This document shows positions 26,904 to 36,977 of a DNA stretch of 64,000 nucleotides, piece after piece. The notes under the pieces were generated by a model, which was given only the letters and a program-made list of their open reading frames with translations, made no database searches and was not told the DNA's origin. The position numbers and the translations under genes are program-made. How positions within the stretch are numbered: the first letter of the stretch is position 1; every line of letters starts with the position of its first letter. The stretch is from Kineosporia babensis (GTDB lineage Bacteria; Actinomycetota; Actinomycetes; Actinomycetales; Kineosporiaceae), in NCBI RefSeq assembly GCF_021129305.1, contig NZ_JAJOMB010000021.1, forward strand, positions 1 to 64,000, written 5' to 3'.

Positions 26904-27362
26904 CTACTTGTACGGCTCGTACTGAGTACGGTGCCCCCAGCGTCGCCAGCCAGGCAGCGGGACAACCGAAGCCAAACCGCCTCCGTATCCCACTTCACAC
27001 ACCACATCACCGCTGGCCAGCGTTACGGCAACAGCCGATCTTCCAGCCGCGAATGTCTCCACCACGCGGCCGGCCACCATGGCTGCCACGACGTCACCAA
27101 GAAACTGAAGATCCGCAGCGGTCGGTTCCAACTCCCAGCGCCCACCCTCTCGGCCGGCTTCGAACACAACCACATCCGTCCAGATCCAGGAGAAGGCCAG
27201 GCTGCGGGGATTGGCCGGTACGGCGGAGACCATGTGCCCATCAGCCGGACCGAACGGCCGATGGGTCACCGTGACAAGGCTTCCCAGGTCTGACAGACGA
27301 TCTTCAATGACCTGGAGATGCGCTCTCACCTGCGCACTCTTCAACTTGTTCATGCGCGGCAC
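26904..27362 (-). CDS. Unknown actinobacterial protein
   Basis: The protein has about 152 residues from GTG 27362, or 149 from ATG 27353 (MNKLKSAQVRAHLQVIEDRL). It begins with a charged helix, has a mid-region FSWIWTDVVVFEAG and ends in the aromatic, basic tail LPGWRRWGHRTQYEPYK. No domain recognised. Codon use is noticeably less GC3-biased than in the surroundings, but the frame has no competing strand signal. It probably belongs to the accessory cassette region. Confidence 0.6.
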   Translation of the reverse strand: MPRMNKLKSAQVRAHLQVIEDRLSDLGSLVTVTHRPFGPADGHMVSAVPANPRSLAFSWIWTDVVVFEAGREGGRWELEPTAADLQFLGDVVAAMVAGRVVETFAAGRSAVAVTLASGDVVCEVGYGGGLASVVPLPGWRRWGHRTQYEPYK

Positions 27363-27378
27363 GAGGACTCACCGTCAG

Positions 27379-27399
27379 ACGTTGAACCGGAACTCGACC
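27379..27399 (-). repeat. Duplicate of the ychF 3' end (attachment-site-like)
   Basis: This 21-bp segment matches 28266-28286 with one mismatch. On the minus strand it encodes Val-Glu-Phe-Arg-Phe-Asn-Val and is followed at once by TGA, exactly the C-terminus of ychF 887 bp away. It looks like the displaced original end of ychF. Confidence 0.7.
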
Positions 27400-27443
27400 G
27401 GAGTCCGGCATCGATCAGCCATCTGAGCCGTTGCCCCAGAAGC

Positions 27444-27755
27444 TCAGGACGAGCGGTGCGAAGCCGAGTTCGAACGCCTGCTCCGCTTTCCGTACCGCTG
27501 ACGAGCAGCCTCACCCGAAGTGCCCAGCAGGTCACCGATGGAACGCCATGAGTGCCCCGAAGAATGCGCCTGCCACACAAGTTCAGCAAGAGCACGCTCA
27601 GCGTCCGACCTCGCCAGAACCGCCTGGCGCAACGCCTCCAGTTGCGGTTCGCCTTTGCCCGCGTTCGACTCAGCCGGCTCGAAAGCTTCGAAGCGAGCGG
27701 CCAGCTCGTCGGCATGGTCAAGGATCTCTTGTACGGTCCGTGGCATCTGCATCAC
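27444..27755 (-). CDS. Small HTH-like protein, possible antitoxin partner
   Basis: The protein has about 103 residues with the start MPRTVQEILDHADELAARFE, a helical middle (EALRQAVLARSDAERALAEL) and a helix-turn-helix-like end (GHSWRSIGDLLGTSGEAARQ RYG). I recall this as a conserved actinobacterial pattern of unknown function. Its start overlaps the stop of the gene before it (27752-27755), so the two are coupled. The pairing with a compact basic protein resembles a toxin-antitoxin unit, which is inference. Confidence 0.65.
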   Translation of the reverse strand: MMQMPRTVQEILDHADELAARFEAFEPAESNAGKGEPQLEALRQAVLARSDAERALAELVWQAHSSGHSWRSIGDLLGTSGEAARQRYGKRSRRSNSASHRSS

Positions 27756-27973
27756 CTCAAGAACTTCGGCCGAGCGGGCATCGCATGCACGATCACCGGG
27801 GCAATATCTCCCTCGACCACCCCGACCTCCAGCAGTCGCGCCGATCGATCAGGGCCGATGAACATCCGCAGCCCCTCATCCACCTCGTAGATTCGGATCG
27901 GGTTGGCAAACGCGTGCTGCATGTCCTCATCCACAATCCCGTGCTTCCGAGCGCTCACAGCAACGATCGGCAT
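27752..27973 (-). CDS. Small protein, possible toxin-like partner
   Basis: This 73-aa protein starts from ATG 27973 (84 aa if the TTG at 28006 is used). It has the pattern VSARKHGIVDEDMQHAFANP, then RMFIGPDRSARLLEVGVVEG and the basic end VIVHAMPARPKFLR. The layout recalls BrnT-like or related small beta-sheet toxins, and I have the impression of a conserved family, but no function is established. It is the first gene of a coupled pair within the ychF-bounded cassette. Confidence 0.6.
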   Translation of the reverse strand: MPIVAVSARKHGIVDEDMQHAFANPIRIYEVDEGLRMFIGPDRSARLLEVGVVEGDIAPVIVHAMPARPKFLR

Positions 27974-28011
27974 CACCAAGGTAGCCCCCGCCAACCTCGA
28001 CAGCAAGTTAA

Positions 28012-28227
28012 CTTGTCGTCGAGCCTACCCCAGCAAGCCGCCCTTCATCGGACGCCGGATCCCACTTCGGGCATGGGCCGCAGAGCTACCTGCGATCCCT
28101 ACACATCGAACTGGACGCCCCCACGCTCGCCTACGCGCCGACCGTCATCCATCGCGACAAGTTGCGGGTCACGACACCGTTCCGGATCCAGCTGGACCTC
28201 AACGAACTGGTGCCCGGCCGCAAGTAG
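28012..28227 (+). pseudogene. Remnant of a Uma2-like (DUF820) nuclease C-terminus
   Basis: An open fragment without a sensible start ends in VTTPFRIQLDLNELVPGRK. This resembles the last strand of Uma2-family putative restriction endonucleases, where a ...V..PF.I.LDL..L ending is typical. The upstream portion, including any catalytic residues, is absent and in-frame stops precede it. It lies within the cassette downstream of ychF. Confidence 0.4.
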
Positions 28228-28261
28228 CGAACCAGGCACCAGGTGACGAACCGGAACTCAG

Positions 28262-29347
<1,086 letters not shown>

Positions 29348-29556
29348 GCGTCCAGGTTACTGGCCAGCGCCGACAGTTCTGAATTGCGGACGTCCGGGTC
29401 GCCTCGGGCGCCCGGCCGGCGGTTCCGGGATCAAGAGCAACTGCATAAGGACGAAACGTTTGTGGGCACCGCGGCAGGAAGCGTCCACGAGGCGCCGGCC
29501 GGGTTGTCGGACGGTCCGGGGACAAGACTGTCGGTGCGGCCTGGCATCGTGGCCGC

Positions 29557-30843
29557 ATGACGACATCGGTGGGCTTCCTGCTCGGCCTGATCATGGGTCT
29601 GGCACTGGCTGCGGCGGCGGCCTACGCCGCGTTCCCGCCGCTGCTGCGGGCCCGGCAGGCCGCGCTGGAGACCGAGCGCGACCTGCTGCGTGAGCGGATC
29701 ACCGATCTGGAGGCGGCCGCCGGGCAGGATCACGAACTGGTCGCCACCTTGTCCCCGCTGGCGACCACCCTGCAGCGGGTGGAGAAACAGGTCCAGACCC
29801 TGGAGCGGGACCGGGTCGAGCAGTTCTCCCGGCTCGACGAGCACCTCAGCGCCGTGCACGCCTCCGGCGAATCGCTGCGCGCCCAGACCGCGGCCCTGGC
29901 CAGTGCCCTGCGTTCACCCACCTCGCGCGGTGCCTGGGGCGAGGTCCAGCTGCGCCGGGTGGTCGAGCACGCCGGCATGCTGCCCCGGGTCGACTTCTTC
30001 ACCCAGGCCTCCGGCACCACCCCCGACGGCAACAACGTGCGGCCCGACCTGGTGGTCCACCTTCCCGGCGGCAAGTACGTCGTGGTCGACGCGAAGGCCC
30101 CGCTCGCTGCCTTCCTCGAAGCCAGCGAAAAGGGTGAGGCCGCACTGTCGGCCGCCGCAGGGGCGCACGCCAAGGCCCTGCGGGCGCACGTGGACACCCT
30201 GGCCGCCAAGGAGTACTGGACCGCCTTCCAGCCCACCCCGCAACTGGTGATCTGCTTCGTGCCGGGCGAGGCCTTCCTGGCCGCCGCCTGCACCGCCGAC
30301 CCCAGCCTGCTCGAGCACGCGATGGCCCGCCGGGTCGTCCTGGCCACCCCCACCACCCTGCTCGCCCTGCTCCGCACCGTGGCCCTCACCTGGCAGTCCG
30401 AGGCAGTCAGCGGCAACGCCCGGCACCTGCTCGAGATCGGGACCGAGCTCTACCGCCGCCTGTCCGGCCTCGGCGAGCACGCCGGCAAACTCGGCCGCGA
30501 CCTGCACCGCGTCGTCGAGGACTACAACGCGCTGGTCGGCACCCTGGAACGCCGGGTCCTGGTCACCGCCCGCAAGATGCAGGACCTCGACCTGGTCGAC
30601 ACCGACCTGCCCAGCCTCACCCCGCTCGAATCCAGCCCACGCCCGCTCACCGCCGACGAGCTCATCGCCGGCCCGCCGCACCCCGCCCCGGCACACCTGA
30701 GCCTGGACCTGGAGAACCACCAGCCCAGCCGAGAACCAGGCACCGACCACACCGAGCACGAACCGGTCGGCCGAGCACCCGAGGGCCTGAACAACCCCGG
30801 CCGATCAGAGCGCTCTGACCCCGGCCATTGGTCCGGCCGTTGA
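29557..30843 (+). CDS. rmuC: DNA recombination protein RmuC homolog
   Basis: This 428-aa protein has an N-terminal membrane helix (GFLLGLIMGLALAAAAAYAA), a coiled coil (about residues 30-110), then the RmuC domain. The domain contains GAWGEVQLRRVVEHAGM, the nuclease-like NNVRPDLVVHLPGGKYVVVDAKAPL and the C-terminal helices (LGRDLHRVVEDYNALVGTLERR). RmuC proteins limit DNA inversions and have a PD-(D/E)XK-like core. The tail of about 90 residues is disordered. ATG 29557 follows CATCGT by 6 nt, a weak leaderless signature. Confidence 0.94.
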   Translation: MTTSVGFLLGLIMGLALAAAAAYAAFPPLLRARQAALETERDLLRERITDLEAAAGQDHELVATLSPLATTLQRVEKQVQTLERDRVEQFSRLDEHLSAVHASGESLRAQTAALASALRSPTSRGAWGEVQLRRVVEHAGMLPRVDFFTQASGTTPDGNNVRPDLVVHLPGGKYVVVDAKAPLAAFLEASEKGEAALSAAAGAHAKALRAHVDTLAAKEYWTAFQPTPQLVICFVPGEAFLAAACTADPSLLEHAMARRVVLATPTTLLALLRTVALTWQSEAVSGNARHLLEIGTELYRRLSGLGEHAGKLGRDLHRVVEDYNALVGTLERRVLVTARKMQDLDLVDTDLPSLTPLESSPRPLTADELIAGPPHPAPAHLSLDLENHQPSREPGTDHTEHEPVGRAPEGLNNPGRSERSDPGHWSGR

Positions 30844-31270
30844 ACCACCCGGCCAGAGCGTTTGAGGAAGGGGCGGCCCTGCCAGTGCACCGGCCAGCAG
30901 ACGGCGACTCGCTTCAGCCCGGAAGACGGTATAGACCAAGCCTTCCCGCTCCACGCGGCACTCTGACTCGACAGCCGTCCCGGTAACCGAACTGGAAGCA
31001 CCCGAACCACCGGCAACCCGGCAACCCGGCAACCCATCACGCCGACGGCCGCCTGAGCAGCACCGGCCGAGACTCCCGAAGGAAGGCACGACTCAAAGAC
31101 GACCCAAGACCCACCACCGCAGGACCCGGAACGGAGGAGTCAGCAACCCGCCCCGACCTGAACCGGCCTCGACCGGCCTCGACCGGCCTGACTCAGTCCG
31201 TCACGGCCCGTCCGTTTCCGTCCCCGGCCGATCCCATCCGACCGGCCCGACCGAGAGCTGGTGAACCGCC
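30844..31270. other. Intergenic region with short direct repeats
   Basis: No gene is supported. It contains CGGCAACC repeated three times at about 31012-31035 and CGACCGGCCT repeated near 31160-31190. These are simple slippage-type repeats. The SRPBCC promoter must lie in its right half, but no clear -10 is seen. Confidence 0.5.
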
Positions 31271-31732
31271 ATGATCCGCAACCGCATCGTCTCCTTCCGG
31301 CTGGAGACCCACATCGCCGCGCCCGTCGAAGCCTGCTTCCGTCTCAGCCTTTCCGTGGACGCTCACACCTCGTCCATGCAGGGCTCGGGCGAGAAGATCG
31401 TCGGAGGGGTCAGGTCCGGCGAGATGAAGCTCGGTGAAACGGTCACCTGGCAGGCACGGCACTTCGGCATCCCGTTCCGGATGACGTCGAAGATCACCGC
31501 TCACGAGGAGCCCCGCCGGTTCGTCGACGAGCAGGTGCGCGGGCCGTTCGCGCTCTGGCGCCATGAGCACCGGTTCGAAGCGAGCGGCGCCGGAACCCGC
31601 ATGGTGGACGTGGTCGACTTCGCCTCGCCGGCCGGTCCGATCGGGGCGTTGGTCGACCGGCTGTTCCTGCGGCGCTACATGACGAAACTACTGGAGGAAC
31701 GCAACCGCTGGCTGGCCACCGAACTCGGCTGA
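31271..31732 (+). CDS. SRPBCC (START-like) family protein
   Basis: This 153-aa protein has a single ligand-binding helix-grip domain. The N-terminal strand is FRLETHIAAPVEACFRLS, the middle is ITAHEEPRRFVDEQVRGPF, and it ends in a long helix (RRYMTKLLEERNRWLATELG). Such proteins bind lipids or polyketides or act as cyclases; no specific ligand is evident. It starts with ATG. It is convergent with fdhA. Confidence 0.9.
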   Translation: MIRNRIVSFRLETHIAAPVEACFRLSLSVDAHTSSMQGSGEKIVGGVRSGEMKLGETVTWQARHFGIPFRMTSKITAHEEPRRFVDEQVRGPFALWRHEHRFEASGAGTRMVDVVDFASPAGPIGALVDRLFLRRYMTKLLEERNRWLATELG

Positions 31733-31860
31733 CCGGCAGGCGAAATCCAGTCCGAACGCCAGGTTCGATCGGTCCCGACCCAAACCCAACTGCACCCGAT
31801 CTGCAACCCAGCCGGAACCCAAGGTGGGCCGAGAACCTCACGCGCCCACAAACGTTCAAA

Positions 31861-31908
31861 CAAAAGACGCCCGGGGTGACCACCTCAACCAAAGGTGACC
31901 ACCCCGGG
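31861..31908 (-). terminator. fdhA terminator
   Basis: A stem of CCCGGGGTG (31870-31878) with 31900-31908 is followed on the minus strand by CGTCTTTTG. A GGTGACCACCT-like direct repeat lies in the loop. It is placed 10 bp after the fdhA stop. Confidence 0.85.
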
Positions 31909-31917
31909 AGCCATGCA

Positions 31918-33135
31918 TCAGGCCGCGACCATGCCGTGCGGGTCGATCACGAACTTCTTCGCCGCACCCTGGTCGAAGTCCGCATACCCCTGCGGAGCCT
32001 CGTCGAGCGAGATCACCGTGGCGTTCACGGCCTTGGCGATCTGCACCTTGTCGTTCAGGATCGCCTGCATCAGGCCGTAGTTGTACTTCATCACCGGGCA
32101 CTGGCCGGTGACGAACGAAAGCGACTTCGCCCAGCCGGTTCCCAGCGACAGTGACAGCGATCCGACTTTCGCGGCCTCGTCGATACCACCCGGGTCACCG
32201 GTGACGTAGAGCCCGGGGATACCCAGCGCGCCACCCGCGGCAGTGATCTCCATCAGCGAGTTCAGCACCGTGGCGGGAGCTTCCTGAGCTGCGCCTTCAC
32301 CGTGGCCCCGGGCCTCGAAGCCGACCGCGTCCACCCCGCAGTCCACCTCGGGCACGCCGAGGATCTGCAGGATCTGGTCCTTCGGGTCGCCCTTGGACAC
32401 GTCCACCGTCTCGCAGCCGAAACTCCGGGCCTGCGCGAGCCTTTCCGGCACCAGGTCGGCCACGATGACCACCGCGGCGCCGAGCAGCTGGGCCCCGGCG
32501 GCAGCCGCCAGCCCGACCGGACCGGCACCTGCGATGTAGACCGTGGAGCCCGGTTTCACGCCCGCGGAGACCGCGCCGTGATAGCCGGTGGGGAAGATGT
32601 CCGAGAGCATGGTCAGGTCCGTGAGCTTGCTCAGGGCCTTGTCCTTGTCGGGGAATCGCAGCAGGTTGAAATCGGCGTAGGGCACCATCACGTACTCGGC
32701 CTGGCCGCCGACCCAGCCGCCCATGTCCACGTACCCGTAGGCCGCGCCCGGACGGGCCGGGTTCACCGTCAGGCAGATCCCGGTCTTGCCCTCTTTGCAG
32801 TTGCGGCAGCGCCCGCAGGCGATGTTGAACGGCACCGAGCACAGGTCACCGACCTTGATGAACTCCACGTCGGAGCCCACCTCGACGACCTCACCGAGGA
32901 TCTCGTGACCGAGCACGAGGTGCTGCGGGGCGGTGGTGCGGCCGCGGACCATGTGCTGGTCGCTGCCGCAGATGTTGGTGGTGGCGACCTTGAGAATGAC
33001 GCCGTGGTTGCATTTTCGGCCGATGTTGTCCGGGTGGACCCCCGGGCCGTCCTGCAGTTCCAGTTTCGGGTAGTCGGTTTCCTGGACCTCGACCTTGCCG
33101 GGACCCATGTAAGCAACGCCTCTGTTGCCTGCCAT
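31918..33135 (-). CDS. fdhA: Glutathione-independent formaldehyde dehydrogenase
   Basis: This 405-aa zinc alcohol-dehydrogenase family enzyme resembles the Pseudomonas putida FdhA type, which oxidises formaldehyde to formate with tightly bound NAD and no thiol cofactor. The catalytic zinc Cys is in TTNICGSDQHMV with GHEILGEVVEVG. The four-Cys structural zinc site is represented by ACGRCRNCKEGKTGICL, and the Rossmann motif is YIAGAGPVGLAAA. Start ATG with AGAGG 9 nt upstream. It stands alone between two terminators. Confidence 0.93.
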   Translation of the reverse strand: MAGNRGVAYMGPGKVEVQETDYPKLELQDGPGVHPDNIGRKCNHGVILKVATTNICGSDQHMVRGRTTAPQHLVLGHEILGEVVEVGSDVEFIKVGDLCSVPFNIACGRCRNCKEGKTGICLTVNPARPGAAYGYVDMGGWVGGQAEYVMVPYADFNLLRFPDKDKALSKLTDLTMLSDIFPTGYHGAVSAGVKPGSTVYIAGAGPVGLAAAAGAQLLGAAVVIVADLVPERLAQARSFGCETVDVSKGDPKDQILQILGVPEVDCGVDAVGFEARGHGEGAAQEAPATVLNSLMEITAAGGALGIPGLYVTGDPGGIDEAAKVGSLSLSLGTGWAKSLSFVTGQCPVMKYNYGLMQAILNDKVQIAKAVNATVISLDEAPQGYADFDQGAAKKFVIDPHGMVAA

Positions 33136-33217
33136 CTGCGATCAACCTCTTCGTCGAACGACGCCGGGCGGGACCTGCCCATCAGAACACGCCCGGGCGA
33201 AGAGGGCCAGAACAGGA

Positions 33218-33245
33218 TCGGCCCGCTCCTTCCGGAGCGGGCCGA
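33218..33245 (-). terminator. ispH terminator
   Basis: A perfect 12-bp stem (33218-33229 and 33234-33245) with loop TTCC lies 20 bp after the ispH stop. On the minus strand it is followed by TCCTGTTCT, a weak T-tract. Confidence 0.8.
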
Positions 33246-33265
33246 CGCGTCTGGAAGGAGCGGAC

Positions 33266-34294
33266 TCAGTCCTGCTGGGCGGCCTTCTTGGCCTCGGCCG
33301 CCTTCATGTCCCGGCGGATCTCCTTCGGCAGCGAGAACAGCAGGTCCTCCTTGGCCGTGACCACCTCTTCGGTGTCGCCGTAGCCGCGCTCGGCCAGCCA
33401 GGCCAGGACGTCCTGCACCAGGATCTCCGGCACCGAGGCACCCGAGGTGACGCCGACCGTGGTGACGCCCTCCAGCCAGGCCTCGTCGATCTCGGCCGCG
33501 AAGTCGATCCGGTGCGAGGCCTTGGCGCCGTACTCCAGGGCGACCTCGACCAGGCGCACCGAGTTCGAGGAGTTCTGCGAGCCGACCACGATCACCAGGT
33601 CCGCCTGTGGGGCGATCTTCTTGACCGCGACCTGCCGGTTCTGGGTGGCGTAGCAGATGTCGTCGCTCGGCGGGTTCTGCAGCGTGGGGAACTTCTCCCG
33701 CAGCCGGCGCACCGTCTCCATCGTCTCGTCCACCGACAGCGTGGTCTGCGAGATCCAGACCACCTTGTCCGGGTCGCGGACCACGACGTTCTCGACGTCG
33801 TCGGGGCTGTTGACGATCTGGATGTGCTCGGGCGCCTCACCCGCGGTGCCCTCGACCTCCTCGTGACCGGTGTGACCGATCAGCAGGATGTCGTAGTCAC
33901 TGCTGGCGAAGCGCACCGCTTCCTTGTGCACCTTGGTGACCAGCGGGCAGGTGGCGTCGATGGTCTTCAACTGACGGCGGTCGGCCGCGGCGACGACGGC
34001 CGGCGACACGCCGTGCGCGGAGAAGACCACGATGGCGCCCTCGGGCACGTCGTCCGTCTCGTTCACGAAGATCGCGCCGCGGGCCTCGAGCGAGGTGACG
34101 ACGTGCCGGTTGTGCACGATCTCCTTGCGCACGTAGACCGGGGCGCCGTGCACCTCCAGCGCCTTCTCCACCGCAAGCACCGCGCGGTCCACCCCGGCGC
34201 AGTACCCGCGCGGGGAGGCCAGCAGCACCCGCTTCGTGCCTTCGCTGCTGACGGAGGAGGTGGGGGCCGTGGAGGCAATGCTCGATGCGGTCAC
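33266..34294 (-). CDS. ispH: 4-hydroxy-3-methylbut-2-enyl diphosphate reductase
   Basis: This is the last enzyme of the MEP isoprenoid pathway; it uses an iron-sulfur cluster to reduce HMBPP to IPP and DMAPP. The three cluster Cys are visible: [25 protein letters not shown] and [12 protein letters not shown]. Substrate residues include the VGSQNSSNS loop. I start at GTG 34294 (342 aa) because TACCAT (34306-34301, minus strand) lies 6 nt upstream, a leaderless pattern; ATG 34315 is upstream of that promoter element and so is unlikely. It is divergent from xseA. Confidence 0.95.
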   Translation of the reverse strand: MTASSIASTAPTSSVSSEGTKRVLLASPRGYCAGVDRAVLAVEKALEVHGAPVYVRKEIVHNRHVVTSLEARGAIFVNETDDVPEGAIVVFSAHGVSPAVVAAADRRQLKTIDATCPLVTKVHKEAVRFASSDYDILLIGHTGHEEVEGTAGEAPEHIQIVNSPDDVENVVVRDPDKVVWISQTTLSVDETMETVRRLREKFPTLQNPPSDDICYATQNRQVAVKKIAPQADLVIVVGSQNSSNSVRLVEVALEYGAKASHRIDFAAEIDEAWLEGVTTVGVTSGASVPEILVQDVLAWLAERGYGDTEEVVTAKEDLLFSLPKEIRRDMKAAEAKKAAQQD

Positions 34295-34300
34295 GACTCC

Positions 34301-34342
34301 ATGGTAAGTGCGCATTCTGCGGGCATTGCGGTCGGCTAGCGT
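34301..34342. promoter_or_regulatory. Back-to-back leaderless promoters for ispH and xseA
   Basis: TACCAT on the minus strand (34306-34301) is 6 nt before ispH GTG 34294. TAGCGT on the plus strand (34337-34342) is 6 nt before xseA GTG 34349. Only 30 bp separates the two -10 elements, so the polymerase footprints would overlap and the promoters should compete. Confidence 0.65.
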
Positions 34343-34348
34343 GACGTG

Positions 34349-35599
34349 GTGAGCAATACGCCCCGGAAGATCCCGGCCACGGCGAGTGAGACCACTGCGG
34401 AACAGCCCTGGCCGGTGCGCCTGCTGTCGGCCAAGCTCACCGACTACATCGCCAGGTCACCGGGGGTGTGGGTGGAGGGTCAGGTGGTGCAGCTCACGCG
34501 CAGACCGGGACAGACCACCTGCTATCTCACGCTGCGTGATCCGGATGTGGACCTGTCGTTCAACGTGAGCACGCACGTGCGGGTGCTGGACGCGCTGCCT
34601 ACCCCGCTGCAGGACGGCTCCCGGGTGGTCATGCACGCCCGCGCCCAGCTCTTCCCGCGCCGGGGATCGCTGAGCCTTTTCGCCGACCAGATCCGCCCGG
34701 TCGGGGTAGGCGAGCTGCTCGCCCAGCTGGAACATCTGCGCCGGTTGCTGACCGCCGAGGGCCTGTTCGCGGCCGAGCGCAAGCGTCCCCTGCCGTTCCT
34801 GCCTCAGGTGGTGGGGCTGGTCTGCGGGCGGGCCTCGGCGGCGGAGCGGGATGTGGTGGAGAACGCGCGGCGACGCTGGCCCGCCGTCCGCTTCGACATC
34901 CGCCCGGTGGCGGTGCAAGGGCCCAAGGCGGTTGAGGACGTGGTGGGTGCGTTGCGCTCGCTGGACGCCGACGAACAGGTGGACGTCATCGTCGTCGCCC
35001 GGGGCGGAGGCTCGGTCGAAGACCTGCTGCCGTTCAGCAACGAGGGACTGCTCCGGGTGGTCTCGGCCTGCCGCACGCCGATCGTGAGCGCGATCGGGCA
35101 CGAGGTGGACAAGCCGTTGCTGGACCTGGTGGCGGACTGGGCGGCGTCCACCCCGACCGACGCAGGGAAGCGGATCGTGCCGGACATGGCTGCGGAGCTG
35201 GAGGGGGTCGCTCAGCAGCGGCGGCGGGCACTTCAGGCATTGAGGACGCGGGTGGCACGGGAAGCCGAGTCGATCGCGGCTTTGCGCTCCCGGCCGGTTC
35301 TGGCTGACCCGCACCGCCTGCTGACCGCCCAGTCCGATCTGGTGTCGGTGCAGCGGGAACGAGCTGCCCGGGCGCTGAGCAATCGCCTGTCGCACGCCCG
35401 GCAGGACGTAGGGCATCTGCGGCAACGGGTGCGGGCGTTGTCTCCCCTGGCGACGATGGAGCGGGGGTACGCGGTGGTGCAGCGGGCGGACGGGCGCGTG
35501 GTGCGCGCTGCCAGCGAGGTTTCGGGCGGAGAAGCGCTGCGGGTGCGGGTACACGAGGGCGAGATCGCTGCGCAGGTCACGAGCGTTCAGGGCGAATAA
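34349..35599 (+). CDS. xseA: Exodeoxyribonuclease VII large subunit
   Basis: This is the catalytic subunit of ExoVII, which degrades single-stranded DNA in both directions. There is an N-terminal OB-fold ([35 protein letters not shown]). The ExoVII core has [39 protein letters not shown] and [23 protein letters not shown] coiled-coil tail ends [16 protein letters not shown] start at GTG 34349 (one codon inside the longest frame), 6 nt from TAGCGT. xseB follows 44 bp on. Confidence 0.95.
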   Translation: MSNTPRKIPATASETTAEQPWPVRLLSAKLTDYIARSPGVWVEGQVVQLTRRPGQTTCYLTLRDPDVDLSFNVSTHVRVLDALPTPLQDGSRVVMHARAQLFPRRGSLSLFADQIRPVGVGELLAQLEHLRRLLTAEGLFAAERKRPLPFLPQVVGLVCGRASAAERDVVENARRRWPAVRFDIRPVAVQGPKAVEDVVGALRSLDADEQVDVIVVARGGGSVEDLLPFSNEGLLRVVSACRTPIVSAIGHEVDKPLLDLVADWAASTPTDAGKRIVPDMAAELEGVAQQRRRALQALRTRVAREAESIAALRSRPVLADPHRLLTAQSDLVSVQRERAARALSNRLSHARQDVGHLRQRVRALSPLATMERGYAVVQRADGRVVRAASEVSGGEALRVRVHEGEIAAQVTSVQGE

Positions 35600-35643
35600 C
35601 GACAGACGAGGTGGCTGGCTCGGGTAGGCCGTAGGCTCGCGAG

Positions 35644-35934
35644 GTGACTGCGCCCCGCCAGAAGAAGACCGAGCCGACGAAGACCGGGGACGACCCGGTC
35701 GAGGCCGCGTCCGCCGACGCTGCCGCGCTGGATGCCGAGCTGGCCAAGCTGTCCTACGAAGAGGCCCGCGACGAACTGGTCAGCGTGGTGCGGCGGCTGG
35801 AGAGCGGCGCCGAGACGCTGGAGGAGTCCCTGGCGTTGTGGGAGCGCGGTGAGGCGCTGGCCCGGCGCTGCGAGACCTGGCTGGCCGGCGCCCAGGCCAA
35901 GCTGGACGCCCGCCTCGCCGAGCCCACCACCTGA
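35644..35934 (+). CDS. xseB: Exodeoxyribonuclease VII small subunit
   Basis: This 96-aa protein has about 30 disordered N-terminal residues and then the XseB helical hairpin: [20 protein letters not shown] and [19 protein letters not shown]. It binds the coiled coil of XseA. The start is GTG, 6 nt after its own TAGGCT (35632-35637), so it can be made from a leaderless message independent of xseA. This is unusual for a subunit gene. Confidence 0.95.
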   Translation: MTAPRQKKTEPTKTGDDPVEAASADAAALDAELAKLSYEEARDELVSVVRRLESGAETLEESLALWERGEALARRCETWLAGAQAKLDARLAEPTT

Positions 35935-35940
35935 AGCGGA

Positions 35941-36861
35941 TCAGGGCTGCCAGGCGTCGATCTCGGCGCGGGTAGGCGGCTGGGCCCCGGCCTGGGTGCA
36001 GGTGTAGGCCGCCACCCGCACGGCGTGGGTCAGCATCGGGGCCAGGTCGGCCGGCGACTTGTCCCGCAACGAGCCGATGGCCGCAGGCGTGAGCAGCCCG
36101 GCCTGATCGAGCGCGTGCAGCAGCCCGGCCATCAGCGCATCCCCCGCGCCTACCGTGTCGGCCACCGCGATCTTCGGCGCCGGCACCTCGACCACGCCCG
36201 AGGCCAGCACTCCGACCGCGCCCTCACCCCCGCGGGTCAGCACCACCAGCGCCGGGCCACTGGCCCGCCAGGCCTCGATCACCTGCAGCGGATCCACCCC
36301 CGGGGTGAGCCAGGCCAGGTCCTCGTCGCTGACCTTGACCACGTCCGAGGCCCGCACGATGCGCTCGATCCGCTCCAGCGCCGTGCTGCGATCCCCCATC
36401 AGCGCAGGCCGGGCGTTCGGGTCGTACGAGATCACCACCCGGCCGGCGTTCTCCTCGACCAGGCGCAGCACGTCCTCGCCGCCCGGCGTCAGAGTGGCCG
36501 CGATCGACCCGGTGTGCACCGCTCGCGCCGAAATGACACCGATGTCATCGGGGAGCGACCACTCCAGGGCGAAGTCATATGTGGCCACGCCGGCGTCATC
36601 CAGGTGCGCCGTGGCCGTGGACGTGGCCGCCGCGGTGATCGATCCCTCGGCCAGTTCCACTCCGGAGCCGCGCAGGTGCCCGACGATCGAGGCGCCCCGC
36701 TCGTCGTCACCGATCCTGGTCAGCAGGCGGGTACCCACTCCCAGCCGGGAAAGGCCGAGCGCCACGTTGGCCGGGCTGCCGCCCGGATGCTCCACGGGCA
36801 CCCGCCCGGGCGCCGAGACGATGTCGACCAGGGCCTCACCGATGACCAGTACCTCGTCCAC
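35941..36861 (-). CDS. PfkB-family sugar kinase (fructokinase-like)
   Basis: This 306-aa protein is a ribokinase/PfkB fold enzyme. Signature 1 is GGSPANVALGLSRLG near residue 27. Signature 2, with the catalytic Asp, is VADTVGAGDALMAGLL. ATP is bound at LVVLTRGGEGAVG. It phosphorylates a sugar, fructose being the commonest substrate for this subgroup; the exact one is unknown. The start is GTG with AGGAGG 4 nt upstream. It is convergent with xseB, with only 6 bp between stops. Confidence 0.92.
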   Translation of the reverse strand: MDEVLVIGEALVDIVSAPGRVPVEHPGGSPANVALGLSRLGVGTRLLTRIGDDERGASIVGHLRGSGVELAEGSITAAATSTATAHLDDAGVATYDFALEWSLPDDIGVISARAVHTGSIAATLTPGGEDVLRLVEENAGRVVISYDPNARPALMGDRSTALERIERIVRASDVVKVSDEDLAWLTPGVDPLQVIEAWRASGPALVVLTRGGEGAVGVLASGVVEVPAPKIAVADTVGAGDALMAGLLHALDQAGLLTPAAIGSLRDKSPADLAPMLTHAVRVAAYTCTQAGAQPPTRAEIDAWQP

Positions 36862-36977
36862 GCCGCCTCCTCGCGATGCCTGTCCAGAGCGTGATCAAGC
36901 GTAGCCATCCACCGGCGGCGCCGGGCCGCAGGCCACCCGGTTACGCATTTACCCACCCCAGGCGCAACCATAGGGAG

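Noticed and set aside
27431-28246. 271-aa plus-strand frame across the cassette
   Set aside because: It runs opposite the two small coupled genes and in a different frame from the Uma2-like fragment; composition is shadow-like.
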